Assembly: GCA_002682825.1 (NCBI GenBank)
Contig: NOKP01000012.1
Span: 744,001 to 808,000, forward strand
From: Neonectria sp. B-13
Taxonomy: Eukaryota > Ascomycota > Sordariomycetes > Hypocreales > Nectriaceae
Length of the DNA: 64,000 nucleotides
Direction: 5' to 3'
The translations under genes and the position numbers were made by a program. Below are positions 31,756 to 41,706 of this stretch, one piece after another. The notes beneath the pieces are model-generated. The model was not told the origin of the DNA and did no database searches. It saw only the letters and a program-made list of their open reading frames with translations. The number at the start of each line of letters is the position of its first letter. Within the stretch, counting starts at the first letter, position 1.

Positions 31756-32727
31756 CTAAGACTTATAGCTAATCTCAGTGGTATACTTTAGGTCGTAATG
31801 CATCGCCCAGTATCCATCCCAGATCAATTTTGTTATAGGGCCAACCTCGCCCTTGGACTCGTTATCGAGCTTTGTAATTGGCATGACACCGCCTGCTGTA
31901 GTACACATAAAGATTTCATCAGCTTCGTATGCCAAGCTAGTCGGAACGTCATCAAGGTGGACCGGGATCCCAGCGTTCCTTGCAACGTCAAAAACAGATT
32001 GTCGAGTAATGCCCTCTAGAACGCCACTCTTGGCAGTATAGAGAGCGCCATCATTCACAAAAACGACATTATAGCCCGAGCCCTCGGTAATGTTTCCGTC
32101 GCCATCAGTCAGGAATGGGTATTGTGAGCCTCGATCCTGGGCCTCGAGGAGAGCCCTGATCAGGTCACCCCATTGGAGGTTCTTGATTGTCGGGTCAATC
32201 GCACCGGGTGGGACGCGACGAACAGTGCGGGCGATGACTGCCTCTCCACCGAATGGCTGCAGTTGATGAGGCATAACCCAGACATAGGGCATAACCAGGA
32301 TATAGATGAGATTGTTCTCAGGCGCGCCGCTAGGCGTAGGTTCTCGAACGAACCGGAAGCCACGAGTGACGATAATCTGAACATAGGCGTCCCAAATACC
32401 ACTCTTGGCGATTAAATCGATAGTAGCTTGTTCAATTTCGTTCCGTACCATCGGTGGCTTGAGTCTCAGCTTGACACAGCTCCGCTCAAGCCGGTCAAGA
32501 TGGTCGTTGAAACGGAAGAGCTTTCCGTCCCACACGGCGGGTACATCGTAGGTGAGGTCGCAGTGAAGGAAGCCCTGATCAAGGATAGGGATTCGCGCCT
32601 CATATAAGGGTGTAACTTGACCCTCAATAAGAGCGGCGCCATGGGTAAGCGGGTTCTTGGAGCCGTCCTCGAGGAGTTTGGCCCGACGCTCCTCAAATCC
32701 TTGGAAGATTTTGTCCATAGTCGCCAT
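31756..32727 (-). CDS. class IV PLP aminotransferase, (R)-amine transaminase-like
   Basis: Single exon of 323 aa. The start MATMDKIFQG is chosen because the fold begins there; the 56 codons in frame upstream are not protein-like. Fold-type IV features: RIPILDQGFLHCDLTYDV and VWDGKLFRFNDHLDRL at the N-terminus, PTIKNLQWGDL with the PLP Lys at 172, LTDGDGNITEGSGYNVVFV with Glu205, and CTTAGGVMPIT near the C-terminus. Length and these motifs closely resemble fungal (R)-selective amine transaminases of the branched-chain aminotransferase superfamily. The reaction is transfer of an amino group between an amine or amino acid and a ketone or keto acid. It borders the repeat graveyard and is the first enzyme of the metabolic block. 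Native substrate is not deducible; D-amino acid or branched-chain substrates remain possible. Confidence 0.85.
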   Translation of the reverse strand: MATMDKIFQGFEERRAKLLEDGSKNPLTHGAALIEGQVTPLYEARIPILDQGFLHCDLTYDVPAVWDGKLFRFNDHLDRLERSCVKLRLKPPMVRNEIEQATIDLIAKSGIWDAYVQIIVTRGFRFVREPTPSGAPENNLIYILVMPYVWVMPHQLQPFGGEAVIARTVRRVPPGAIDPTIKNLQWGDLIRALLEAQDRGSQYPFLTDGDGNITEGSGYNVVFVNDGALYTAKSGVLEGITRQSVFDVARNAGIPVHLDDVPTSLAYEADEIFMCTTAGGVMPITKLDNESKGEVGPITKLIWDGYWAMHYDLKYTTEISYKS

Positions 32728-33045
32728 GGTTTCAAAAATTGGTGTCAAGATAGCAATAGCAGAGGTGCATAAAATTTGATAAAGTAAAGGGATTCGTGGA
32801 TGACTGCAGTAGAAGCTGACAAGCCACTTGCCATTCTCAATGAGACACCCAGAATTATATAACCACATCTGACAAAGCACAAACCATATCAACATGGTGT
32901 CTGGATCAACGGAGCCCGCGGAGAACCGCGATGCTCATGCCAGCCCCTCTCGGATGACGGCAACTGCCAACAGGGTCCTGAACAGTAGATGGCAGGGTTC
33001 GCTTCGGCAGTCCGTGAACGCGACTGTGTGTTTACAAGCCTTCAA

Positions 33046-33279
33046 ATCACGGATCTCGATCGCGTGAAAAGGACAACGTGGGAGATCACGACGTGGTGAC
33101 CCATCGTCATTGTGGGATCATACGCGCGAACTGAGGGGCGTCGGGCGAGGCTTCTAGCAAACCTTCATGAACTGACCCCCCCAATGGCAATTGTCTCTCG
33201 CGGACTGGAGCTGTTGAAGGCGATATGGACCGCATCCGACGACATTTTCGGGCCGGATGGATTATCGAGGGTGGTGTGA
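33046..33279 (+). pseudogene. C-terminal relic of a fungal transcription factor
   Basis: Seventy-eight codons match the C-terminus of the gene at 63.0-64.0 kb: DLDRVKRTTWEITTW, then VGSYARTEGRRARLLANL, PPMAIVSRGLELLKAIW, SDDIFGPDGLSRVV and a stop. The codon at 33097-33099 is TGA where the other copy has Trp, as RIP would cause. Text upstream is not recognisable, so only this end was moved or survived. Confidence 0.65.
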
Positions 33280-34948
33280 ACCAGCGAAGGGTACTGTTTT
33301 GGGTGATGCGATTCCCAGACTGACTACGGAAACTTCTGGGGGCTTTTTTCTTCGGTGTACGCATGTATGTGTGTGTGTGCGTGTTTCGTACACCTAGGTA
33401 GGACAGTAATTTCTCTGCGGTCTCGTGCTGTTCTTGCATTATATGTAGAGCCGGAGAGACAAGGCGAACATTGACCGGCCGAATGGACTGCAGGCACAGG
33501 GCAGGCGTGTCATGGTTTGATTATAGCCTTATAGCCTTTATCTTGCTGTCATCTCGTCATCCATCTATCACCCTCAGTGGGAGAAAACACCGCGTGTTAA
33601 TCACTACGTAGTTGAACCCGTCCTTCTCCAGGACAGCACCGCGATAGGCCATAACGATGTCGTCCCATTTCCAGAGATCTCTACATATATTAAAACGAGG
33701 GAAGGACGATGAGAAAGGAGATCATATGCTCGTGTAGGAGTTGGGAAGATCATTGCACGTGGTCTAGTACGACTTGCTTCTTCAATCTTCCGGAACCAGA
33801 TCCACCATGCCCGCGGTTGCTAGACCTTGTCTGTTTGGGCTGTGTTAAAGCCTCAGGCCATGTCGCGAGTGCATTGAGTGAGTGGGCGCATTAGGGAGAA
33901 GTGTTATGGAAGCGGATCAGCAGCGGAGTGCTAGGTTATTCGTCGACTGTCCCCACTCCCAACGACATGGGTGCACCATAGCTCTGGCCGGGTCCCGAGG
34001 ATGCCGTGCTTCCGGGCGGAACCGAGGCATATCTAAGCGCTGTGAGCACTGCCGCGCCGAGGGGCCAAGGGCATAATTCACCCCTGCCCCTGTGGACCTG
34101 CTCCGTCCTGGGACCTTGAAGGTAGTTACAGTAGGTCGTATCTCGCGTTGCGAACTGTATGCTATGGTCCCTTCGTTCCACCGCCCCAGCCAAACAACCC
34201 GAACCTGCTGCCGAATGGGGCAGCGGACTTCCATATAGGCCCACCGCTCGGCTTTGAAGGCGGACGAGACGGGAACGGAAGAAATGGGGTGGTGAACCAA
34301 GTGTGCATGTCCTGTTCCGACCTCAGAGAGGACGAGAGGCGGCATTGTTATGGCTGGTAGGCGTGTTGTTGCAATGTCTGCGTATGATGCTTTGTGGGCT
34401 GGCCTGTGCCATGTTGGTCATGATGGTACCCAGTTGCTCACATGCTCGTCTTAGTTCCTCCTTGGTGTCTCAGAGTTCTGGTTACGTCTCATCCATGTGT
34501 TAGTGTAATGTCCGAATTAGGTCCTACTGCTTTTTGATCGTGATGCCATGTTCGAGGAAAGCATCCGTCAGGTTCTTCATCTCCTTGTTGGATTTTTCGA
34601 ACAAGTTTAAAACCCTCTAGCGCATCGCCTTTTCTGTTTCGCCATAGCTGCGGCGCTTCCTGCTCTCATCCGCTCGTTCGGCTTCCCCTTCTGTAGGTGC
34701 CATTTTCGCAACATAGTCGACGGTTCTTCTTGACGCTGCAGTGGTGTTTCCGAAGAACCGAAGCATATCTCGGACCTTTGTGCTGGTCTTTACGGTGCAG
34801 CTCGATCACGGCCTCCACTGGCTCCGCCATACTGGCAACCGCCCACGAGACTCCCCACAAACAATGAAGACGAACACCAGCAGCAGTATATTCTGCGTTT
34901 TAAAAACGTTCAGTAGTCGACGAAAAGCTCCGAGCGTGCACCCCAAGC
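33280..34948. other. intergenic with one unassigned exon-like relic
   Basis: No complete gene. On the minus strand 33679-33557 reads like a last exon (acceptor TGTAG, then DLWKWDDIVMAYRGAV, ending FLPLRVIDG and stop), but I cannot name its family and no upstream exon is seen. The rest holds overlapping frames without conserved text, perhaps 5' remains of the adjoining LINE. Confidence 0.35.
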
Positions 34949-35940
34949 GCCCTCCGAAAGGCAGTCCTCACCTACATCTTGCCGGTACTAACATACGGCT
35001 CCGAAGCGTAGTACGCGGGGAAGACGGAGACTCGGACAAACACGAAGACCTATCAGGCAAAGGAGGTTAGCACCCACCAACGATGACACTTCAATGAGAT
35101 TGGAAGAGTGCTCAACAACGCAATACGCGCTGTCTTGCCAGTCTAGTGTACAACGCCAACACTGACTCTGTATCGAGATGCGGGTTTACCTACGGCCGAG
35201 ACTGGCAGAGGCAAAAGACATGGGGAACTCCAACTACCACGCACACGACTCCAGCACGCTACACTACTGCTTCCTGATTTCCCACGCTTAAGTGTCACAC
35301 AAAAATGGGACATACCCCCTCCTAGCAGGTTGTCGTCATACGGACCTAAGACCGACGAGGCCAAACTCTTTCGAGAGTGGCAGAGCCAACTGCCGGACAC
35401 GCACTTCGTGGTTTTCTCCGGTGGTTCGAAGCTATCAAACGGTGCGGTCGGTTGGTATTATGCAGTCTATCAGGGAAGGCAGAAGATAGAACAAGGAAAA
35501 GGCACCTGGGAATAGCAGAAGTATTCAATAGTGAAGTGGAGGAGCTCTAAACGGCCTATAACAGGCCCTGTGTGTCCGCTCCAGCCATCCCATACATATC
35601 TGCCTCGACAACACCGTAGTCATCTAGGGACTGTTGAAAGAACCGCAGAAAGCTCGCAGGCAGTTTTTCGCGAGTTTAAAGACTACGCAGCCACGGCCAG
35701 TGTCCAGGTGCACTGGGTACCCGGACGTCAGGGAATTGAGGGCAACGAGGAAGCAGACCGCCTGGCAAAGGAAGGAGCCTCCATATCACTGGGCCCGGAT
35801 AGACCGCCTACGCTGGCGGAAGCATATTAATGGCCGAATTGTAAATACGGCAAAATAAAGACTCCAGATCACCTTATATACTGCATCGAGGCCCAGAGAC
35901 TGGGCTCACAATGGCCAACATGCATTCAAGCCCCAACCCT
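34949..35940 (+). mobile_element. LINE relic: RT C-terminus and RNase H
   Basis: In one frame with several stops the text ALRKAVLTYILPVLTYGSEA is followed by SRLSSYGPKTDEAKLFREW, an RNase H segment (FVVFSGGSKLSNGAVGWYYA) and, after a frame break, VHWVPGRQGIEGNEEADRLA. This order is that of the 3' half of a non-LTR retrotransposon polyprotein in fungi. The first RNase H catalytic Asp (normally SDGS) is Gly here. The copy is dead. Confidence 0.7.
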
Positions 35941-36320
35941 CTACTATAAAGGATTACTAGCTCCGCCAGATGGCAAGCCCTACAGACTTTGCGTCATTCT
36001 TGCAGGTGATACGCTTCTGTGAAGATATATGCTCTTAGAAGCAGTACAGGGCAACAAGATGCCTCACTACTTTTTAACTATCCTTTCTATTGTTTTCTAA
36101 TATCGCGCACGCCGTAGAACGATGCAACTCGCATCCTTTAATATAATATAGTTACCACCGGACACGGGCTCAAATGGAGGAGCCAACGGGTACGGCATTA
36201 TACGATTGACTCGTCATTGGACCTGAACTGAAGGATATTTAAACTAGACTAGGTAGACTCCTGCCGCCGCATGCCCCCTGGGAGGCCTGGAGCGCATAAC
36301 ACTCCCCCAGCGTTAAGTAT

Positions 36321-36340
36321 ACGAACGAACGAACGAACGA
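36321..36340. repeat. (ACGA)5 microsatellite at a LINE 3' end
   Basis: Five perfect ACGA tetramers lie between the two oppositely oriented LINE relics. Simple tetramer tails are common at the 3' ends of fungal LINEs, so this probably marks the tail of the minus-strand copy. Confidence 0.5.
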
Positions 36341-36399
36341 AAGGCACTTATTACTGATATACATATACGTTTCTTATGTTATTTCTTCGTCTCTTTGCG

Positions 36400-37475
36400 C
36401 CCATACTGCGTCCACTTCTTGCTTATGCCTCTTCTACGGGTGCTACAGTCGCCATGGCTGCCTTGAGCCCTCTAGTTGCCACTCTGCCGATGTGTTCCTT
36501 ATAGCGGAGCTGAGATTCAATCACGACCCCTAGAACCTTGACTTGGTCCTTTGACCTGACTCGCTGAACCTGGATGGCGAAAGGAACTCGGTCAACCCGC
36601 GTGGGGTTTCTACTGAAGTGATGGTTGTTGTCTTTCCGCCTCGAAAGTGGCTCAGCTCCGCTTTTCCCAGTCCAGCGCTCTGTCGATGATCGCTTGGATC
36701 ACTTCTTGATTGGCTGCTGCTGTCGATCCGGTGACCCACGCGGTATAGTCATCCACAAACGCAATCGATCCTCCTTGCGCATGAATCGGGTGCTGTACGA
36801 AATTTACGTCAAAGAATAAGAACAGAATCGATGACAGAGGTGACCCCTACGGCAGGTCCTAAACTTCGGAGCTTTGCCCGTTCACCTCGATGCTCGCAGT
36901 TTAACTCGAGCAGAACGTGTCGATCCAGCCGACTAGGTGCTGCAGGATCCCTCGTGCATCCAATCTTTGAAGCAGCCTTTCCTTGTATACACCATTGTTG
37001 CCCCTTTGACGTCGAAGCTGACGAGGCTTACTACTTTTCGAGCCGCCACAGCTTGTGGACGCATTCTTGAAGTAATACTAACGCTTGATCAGCCGGTCGC
37101 TTCTTCCACGTCCCAAAGTGATTCGTAGGTAGTAGGCCAAACGTCTCGACTTAGTTAGGCAAGTCTTTCCGCCACCACTGCTTCAAGGACTTTCGCGAGT
37201 ATCGAAAGCAGTGAGATGGGTCTCCAGGCCTTCATAGTCCTCGTATAGTCACCCTTCCCTAGCTCCTTGAGCGAGACGATCTTGGCATGTCTCAATTTAC
37301 TGGGAAGCTCCCCTACTTGGAGAGAGGCACGGAATAATGCCACAAGGCGGTCCTTTGTCGATAGCCAGACTTGCTTCCACACCACAGCAGGCAATCCGTC
37401 TTCGCCAGGTGCCTTCCACGACTTGGCTGCAAACTGCTGTCGCTCCACCTCTTCTGCTGTGATTTCCGGCATCTC
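36400..37475 (-). mobile_element. LINE relic: reverse transcriptase
   Basis: Read on the minus strand: WKAPGEDGLPAVVWKQVW, KAWRPISLLSILAKVLEAVV, then across stops to SIAFVDDYTAWVTG, which contains the RT catalytic FVDD (about 36745-36760), and further DRALDWEKRSGAEPL and KVLGVVIESQLRYKEHIGR. This is a non-LTR reverse transcriptase with palm and thumb regions, broken by in-frame stops. It converges tail to tail with the plus-strand LINE relic. Confidence 0.7.
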
Positions 37476-37786
37476 TACTGACGGACGAAATGGTTCTGGT
37501 TTGACAAACTACAAAGAAAGACATCACGTCGTGCAAGAGCCCGTTTAGTTGTAATTTGGCAAATTACAGGCGGTCATTGTTAGAGTAGTAGGGCATAATT
37601 TGGAGGGCTACATGTATAGTAGCTGTTGTTGCCCTTTCAGTTTAGCTGCCACGCGTTAATAACTCTTTTGCGTAATAACTCCACTGCTGTACTGTGTCTC
37701 ATGAATGTAGATAACTCAACAGCAAAGCAGTCGTCGAAGCTCCTTTACGTATTCTACATCGTACTCCGCCCCAGCAAGGTTCGAGT

Positions 37787-38616
37787 CTAGCAAATCAGCC
37801 CACCATCAATCACCACTGAAGTTCCCGTGATGTACCGAGACTCCTCGCCCAATAGAAATCCAACGAGTTGGGCGACCTCTTCTGGGGTTCCCATTCTGGC
37901 AATAGGGGGATGGATGTCGTTCATGTGGTTCTCTGCACCCTCCTGCGGCTGCATCATGGGCGTATCAATAGCACCTCTGTACCAGTGTCAGCCACGGTCG
38001 GTACTCCAGAAGATTGGAAGGCTTCAACTTACGGATTCACGCAGTTGACGCGGATATTCTTGTGGCCATACTCCCTCGCGGCCGTTCTGGTCAATCCGAG
38101 TACTCCATGCTTACTGGCCACATACGGGCCCCCACCGGCGTCAGGCGCGCTGCGCAACCCAAGGACGCTCGAGGCATTGACGATAGCACCGCCCTCAGAT
38201 AACACCCTAAGTTCCTCGCGCATACAGTACATGACGCCAGAAAGGTTGACGTCGATGATCATCTTCCACACCGCATCGGACTGGCTCTCCAGGGCCGTCT
38301 GGCTCCGTGGACCACCAGTACCGGCAATGTTGGCGGCACCGTCCAGTCGTCCGAAAGTCTCGACGGTCTGGTCGACCCATGCCTTGACCTGGTCTGCTTC
38401 GCTGACATCAACGGCTGAGGCGATGACTTTGGCATCGGGGCGGTCGGCGATGATTTCGGCGGCGACTTTGTCAACAGCGGTCTTGTTCAAGTCTGAGATG
38501 GCGAGGGAGGCGCCGTAGCGGCCAAGGTAGATGGCCGTGGCGCGTCCGATGCCGCTGCCGGCTCCTGTGATAGCGATGACCTTGCCAGCGAAGGGTTTGA
38601 GAGTGACAGATGCCAT
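37787..38616 (-). CDS. short-chain dehydrogenase/reductase
   Basis: Two exons, 38616-38033 and 37976-37787, with a 56 bp intron, give 257 aa, the usual length of a classical SDR. The splice rebuilds VNPGAIDTPMM. Motifs: cofactor loop TGAGSGIG at 17-24; AISDLN after beta-2, which suggests NAD(H); AANIAG (NNAG-like); active-site SSVLG and YVASKHG (YxxxK); and C-terminal YITGTSVVIDGG. It oxidises an alcohol or reduces a ketone in the cytosol. It is transcribed divergently from the P450 gene over a 667 bp shared upstream region, so co-regulation is likely. The substrate is unknown. Confidence 0.88.
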
Positions 38617-39283
38617 GTTGAGATGTTTATTTAGTTGCGCTTAGAAGGGCCTAGTTTGAATCGAGTAGTATGGATACAGGATGCAAGTCTTGTGGCTTTG
38701 CTTGATGAATGTAGAACTTGCTTACCGTGGTCATCTTGGAGCTCATGGCCCTTTTTCTACTTCATCCTCTTCGTTGAACTCGCTGGTAAACAAGCCGAGT
38801 CGTTGCCGCGGACACCCCATCATGTTCCACTCAGCGGTGTCGACAAGCTCCGACGGGACACATTGGCCCGCGATTACGAAACCCGAACCCGCGGGGCCCG
38901 CGATGGCCGAGACGTCTCGCCCAATGCGGTGCGAGGCCCTCGGGACGTTGCCCATCCGAATGTGGATAATTGACATGTCTACTCCGAAGCCCGAACCCGC
39001 GGGGCCCGCGGGACACACAGTATTCCAGCAATCGACTCGAATCGTCAATGAACATCCCCAGAAGGCTGTCTAGGAAGGATTGCCGCCATCCAAGTTGCCG
39101 TGACGAGCCGAACCGCCGAGAGTTGAGGCTTGATCTGAAGGGTTTCCCCGATCTTCCGGTCGAGTGAAGTGGCCATTCCAGAGCATATATACCTGGCTTC
39201 CTTGTCACACCTCTGCATCTATCCAAACTTCTTTCTACTTACTACTATTTGCACACTTGTTTCTTGGAACATCAGCGCCCAGT
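38617..39283. promoter_or_regulatory. divergent promoter between SDR and P450, with GC-box direct repeats
   Basis: A perfect 21 bp direct repeat rich in CCGCGG occurs at 38882-38902 and 38990-39010, 108 bp apart. The palindrome CCGCGG itself is found at 38889, 38997 and 39006. Zn2Cys6 regulators bind CGG half-sites, so this is a candidate control element for both genes. No other gene lies here. Confidence 0.5.
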
Positions 39284-41140
39284 ATGGAAGGCATCGCTGT
39301 CAATGGAACTGCAGGTCTCGATTTTGTCTTCGCATCCTACTCTTCCACTACTCTTTATACTGCCCTCTCAGGTTTAGTCTTTGTCGTCCTCTACGCAATC
39401 TACCAGTCAGTTCTCCCAAGACCGATCCCAGGTATTCCGCACAACAAATCGGCATTGTCAAGTCTTTTTGGCGATGGCCCTGAGATGACGAAGTTTTTCC
39501 TCGAAACTGGAGAGGTGTCTCTCTGGCTGTCAGAACAGATCAAGAAGCATGAAAGTCCTATCTTCCAAGCCTTCATCCGACCTTTCAGCAAGCCATGGGT
39601 CGTCATTGCAGACTTTCAGGAGACACAAGACATCTGCCTCCGTCGGACCAGGGAGTTCGACCGTTCGCCGTACTGGGCTGACATCTTCGCCGGACCCGCG
39701 CCTCTGGGGCACATTCACTTCCCTTCTAATAGCACGTGGAAAGGACACCGGCGCCTGCTCCAGGATCTTATGCTTCCTGCATTTCTCAACAACGTGGCAG
39801 CCCCGGCAATTCACTCGAACGCTTTGGATATGCTCCGTCTCTGGGACGCGAAGTTTAGAATCGCCAACGGAAGACCATTTGATATAGAAAAGGACATCTT
39901 TTACGTCGCGCTGGACGCTGTCAACAGCTTCTCTTTTGGCGAGACCTTCGAGCACAGAGCGATTGCTCCACAACTCAAGGAACTCGAGGCCGCTGGTGAA
40001 GAGGGCATCAAGAGCCTCCAAGCTGGCACACTCAGCAAGGATTCGCCTATTCGTTTTCCAAAAGCACGCATTGGCGACGCGCTTGAGGCCGTGCTTACCA
40101 TTACAGATGCCGTTGAGGGCCAACACTCTACATTGTTTCCGAAATTCAAGTGGTGGCGAAGGGAGACGTTTGAATCTAGCCTCCGCGACGCAGTGGAAAC
40201 TAGGAGAGAGCTTTGCAGACGACAGATCGCGAGAGCCGTCTCTCAGCTTGAGGCACATGGTGACGACGACTCTTGGGCTCGCTCTGCCATTGATCTTATG
40301 GTCCGCCGGGAGAAGTTAACCGCTTCCAAGGAGGGTCGTGAACCCCAGTACTACACGGAGAGCATGATCGACGAGGTAAGTCTTGGCGAAGATCATCCAT
40401 GCAGTCTCAATGCTCACGATCCTGTCAAGGTTTTTGTGGTCATCGTTGCTGGTCACGATACCACGAGCACGACTCTGGTCTGGGGCATCAAATTCCTCGC
40501 CGACAACCAAGATGCCCAGACAAAACTCCGCGCCACCCTTCAGGCCGCCCATCCCGATGCATTTGCTGGGAAGAGAAATCCGACTGCGGCCGAGATCATA
40601 CGGACCACCCCGGTCCCTTACCTCGAGGCAGTTATCGAGGAAATCGTTCGCCTCTCCGGCACGTCTGATGCCATCCAGAGGGTCGCCACGATGGACACGG
40701 AGATCCTCGGCCACCCTATCCCCAAGGGCACTGAGCTCTGGATGCTCGGCATGGGACCCAGCATGCTCGAACCAAGTTTCAAGATAGACGACAACCTCCG
40801 CAGCGCTAGTTCAAAAAAGGTCAGCGCCGAGGGCCGCGTCCGGGTCTGGGATGAGTCTACCGACATGGCTGCTTTCACGCCGGAGCGCTGGCTCCAAATC
40901 GAGCATGGAAAGGAGGTGTTTGACGCGCTCTCCGGACCGGTGCTGACCTTTGGCTTGGGTACTCGTGGTTGCTATGGGAAAAGGCTGGCGTATGTGGAGA
41001 TGCGCCTTCTCATCACGCTCATAATTTGGAATTATAAGCTTTTGACTTGTCCGCCGGAGTTGTCGGGCTATGAGGCCCTCAATGGTGTTACCCGAAAGCC
41101 GCGCAAGGCCTATGCCCGACTTGAGAAGGTCATACTTTAG
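39284..41140 (+). CDS. cytochrome P450 monooxygenase 1
   Basis: The ATG at 39284 (MEGIAVNGTAG) is the first convincing start. A 54 bp intron (40376-40429, GTAAGT...CAAG) keeps the frame open if retained, but its removal joins MIDE to VFVVIVAG as expected. The protein has 600 aa, long for a P450. Features: a membrane anchor at ~25-45 (LSGLVFVVLYAIYQSVLP), I-helix AGHDTT at 371-376, ExxR as EIVR, FTPERW, and the haem loop FGLGTRGCYG with Cys545. All catalytic landmarks are present. It acts at the ER membrane with a CPR partner. The unusual length lies between the I-helix and haem loop and near the N-terminus. Substrate and CYP family cannot be named from this alone. Confidence 0.88.
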   Translation: MEGIAVNGTAGLDFVFASYSSTTLYTALSGLVFVVLYAIYQSVLPRPIPGIPHNKSALSSLFGDGPEMTKFFLETGEVSLWLSEQIKKHESPIFQAFIRPFSKPWVVIADFQETQDICLRRTREFDRSPYWADIFAGPAPLGHIHFPSNSTWKGHRRLLQDLMLPAFLNNVAAPAIHSNALDMLRLWDAKFRIANGRPFDIEKDIFYVALDAVNSFSFGETFEHRAIAPQLKELEAAGEEGIKSLQAGTLSKDSPIRFPKARIGDALEAVLTITDAVEGQHSTLFPKFKWWRRETFESSLRDAVETRRELCRRQIARAVSQLEAHGDDDSWARSAIDLMVRREKLTASKEGREPQYYTESMIDEVSLGEDHPCSLNAHDPVKVFVVIVAGHDTTSTTLVWGIKFLADNQDAQTKLRATLQAAHPDAFAGKRNPTAAEIIRTTPVPYLEAVIEEIVRLSGTSDAIQRVATMDTEILGHPIPKGTELWMLGMGPSMLEPSFKIDDNLRSASSKKVSAEGRVRVWDESTDMAAFTPERWLQIEHGKEVFDALSGPVLTFGLGTRGCYGKRLAYVEMRLLITLIIWNYKLLTCPPELSGYEALNGVTRKPRKAYARLEKVIL

Positions 41141-41425
41141 GGCTCAAGGCAACAATATGTTTTTGACAATAAAAAATAACCTTGCATGAAAATCTAGAGG
41201 CCGTGAAGCATTATGAGGAAATTGGCGTGTTTCTTGGCTGCCGAATTGGCCTCTGTAAGATGATATCATCACTGAACTACTTCTGTCGCAAGCGGGAGTG
41301 AGAGCTCGCAGCTGGCTGCGACTTGGGTGGCTCAGCGGAAAGTGCCAGACTCACCCATGTTATCCTCCTAGCAACTCTCCTTGGAGCCTGAATCAGCGTC
41401 AGAGACGGCATATGTCTCGCCAGGA

Positions 41426-41706
41426 AGCAAAAAGGACAGGGCCACCATGGTTGCATCCGCCTTCATCTTCCAAAATGCCCTGTTGCTGTTTTTGTTTTCC
41501 GTCTTGTATCTCAACACCGACCACAAGCAGCTTGTCTAACTTCCCATCTGACTTTCTAGACGGTAGAAGAGACGGCACGGGCGAACACGGCGTGGTAGCC
41601 GATACTCGTGGTGGGTTCCACGCCTTTACCGATCACAACGGAACCGCATTATGGCTAATTCCGAGCGTCGCTGACGGCGTTTACGTTGCGAGGTGTAGAT
41701 CTAGCT
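41426..41706 (+). pseudogene. second C-terminal relic of the transcription-factor family
   Basis: Text MVASAFIFQNALLLFLFSVL at 41446 and, after a break with stops, RANTAW-stop-PILVVGS at 41580-41613 match MVASAFAIQNSLLLFLYSAY and WENTTWWPIIVVGS of the gene at 63.0-64.0 kb. The codon at 41596-41598 is TAG where that copy has Trp. It lies just 3' of the P450 and is too damaged to function. Confidence 0.5.

Noticed and set aside
37868..38518. 216-codon plus-strand frame opposite the SDR
   Set aside because: The SDR on the other strand is complete with intron and motifs; this is a shadow frame.
39530..40258. 242-codon minus-strand frame opposite P450 1
   Set aside because: It is a mirror of a strongly coding exon and has no conserved motif.
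40376..40429. In-frame 18-residue insertion in P450 1
   Set aside because: It has GTAAGT and CAAG borders and breaks the I-helix approach; treated as a spliced intron of length divisible by three.
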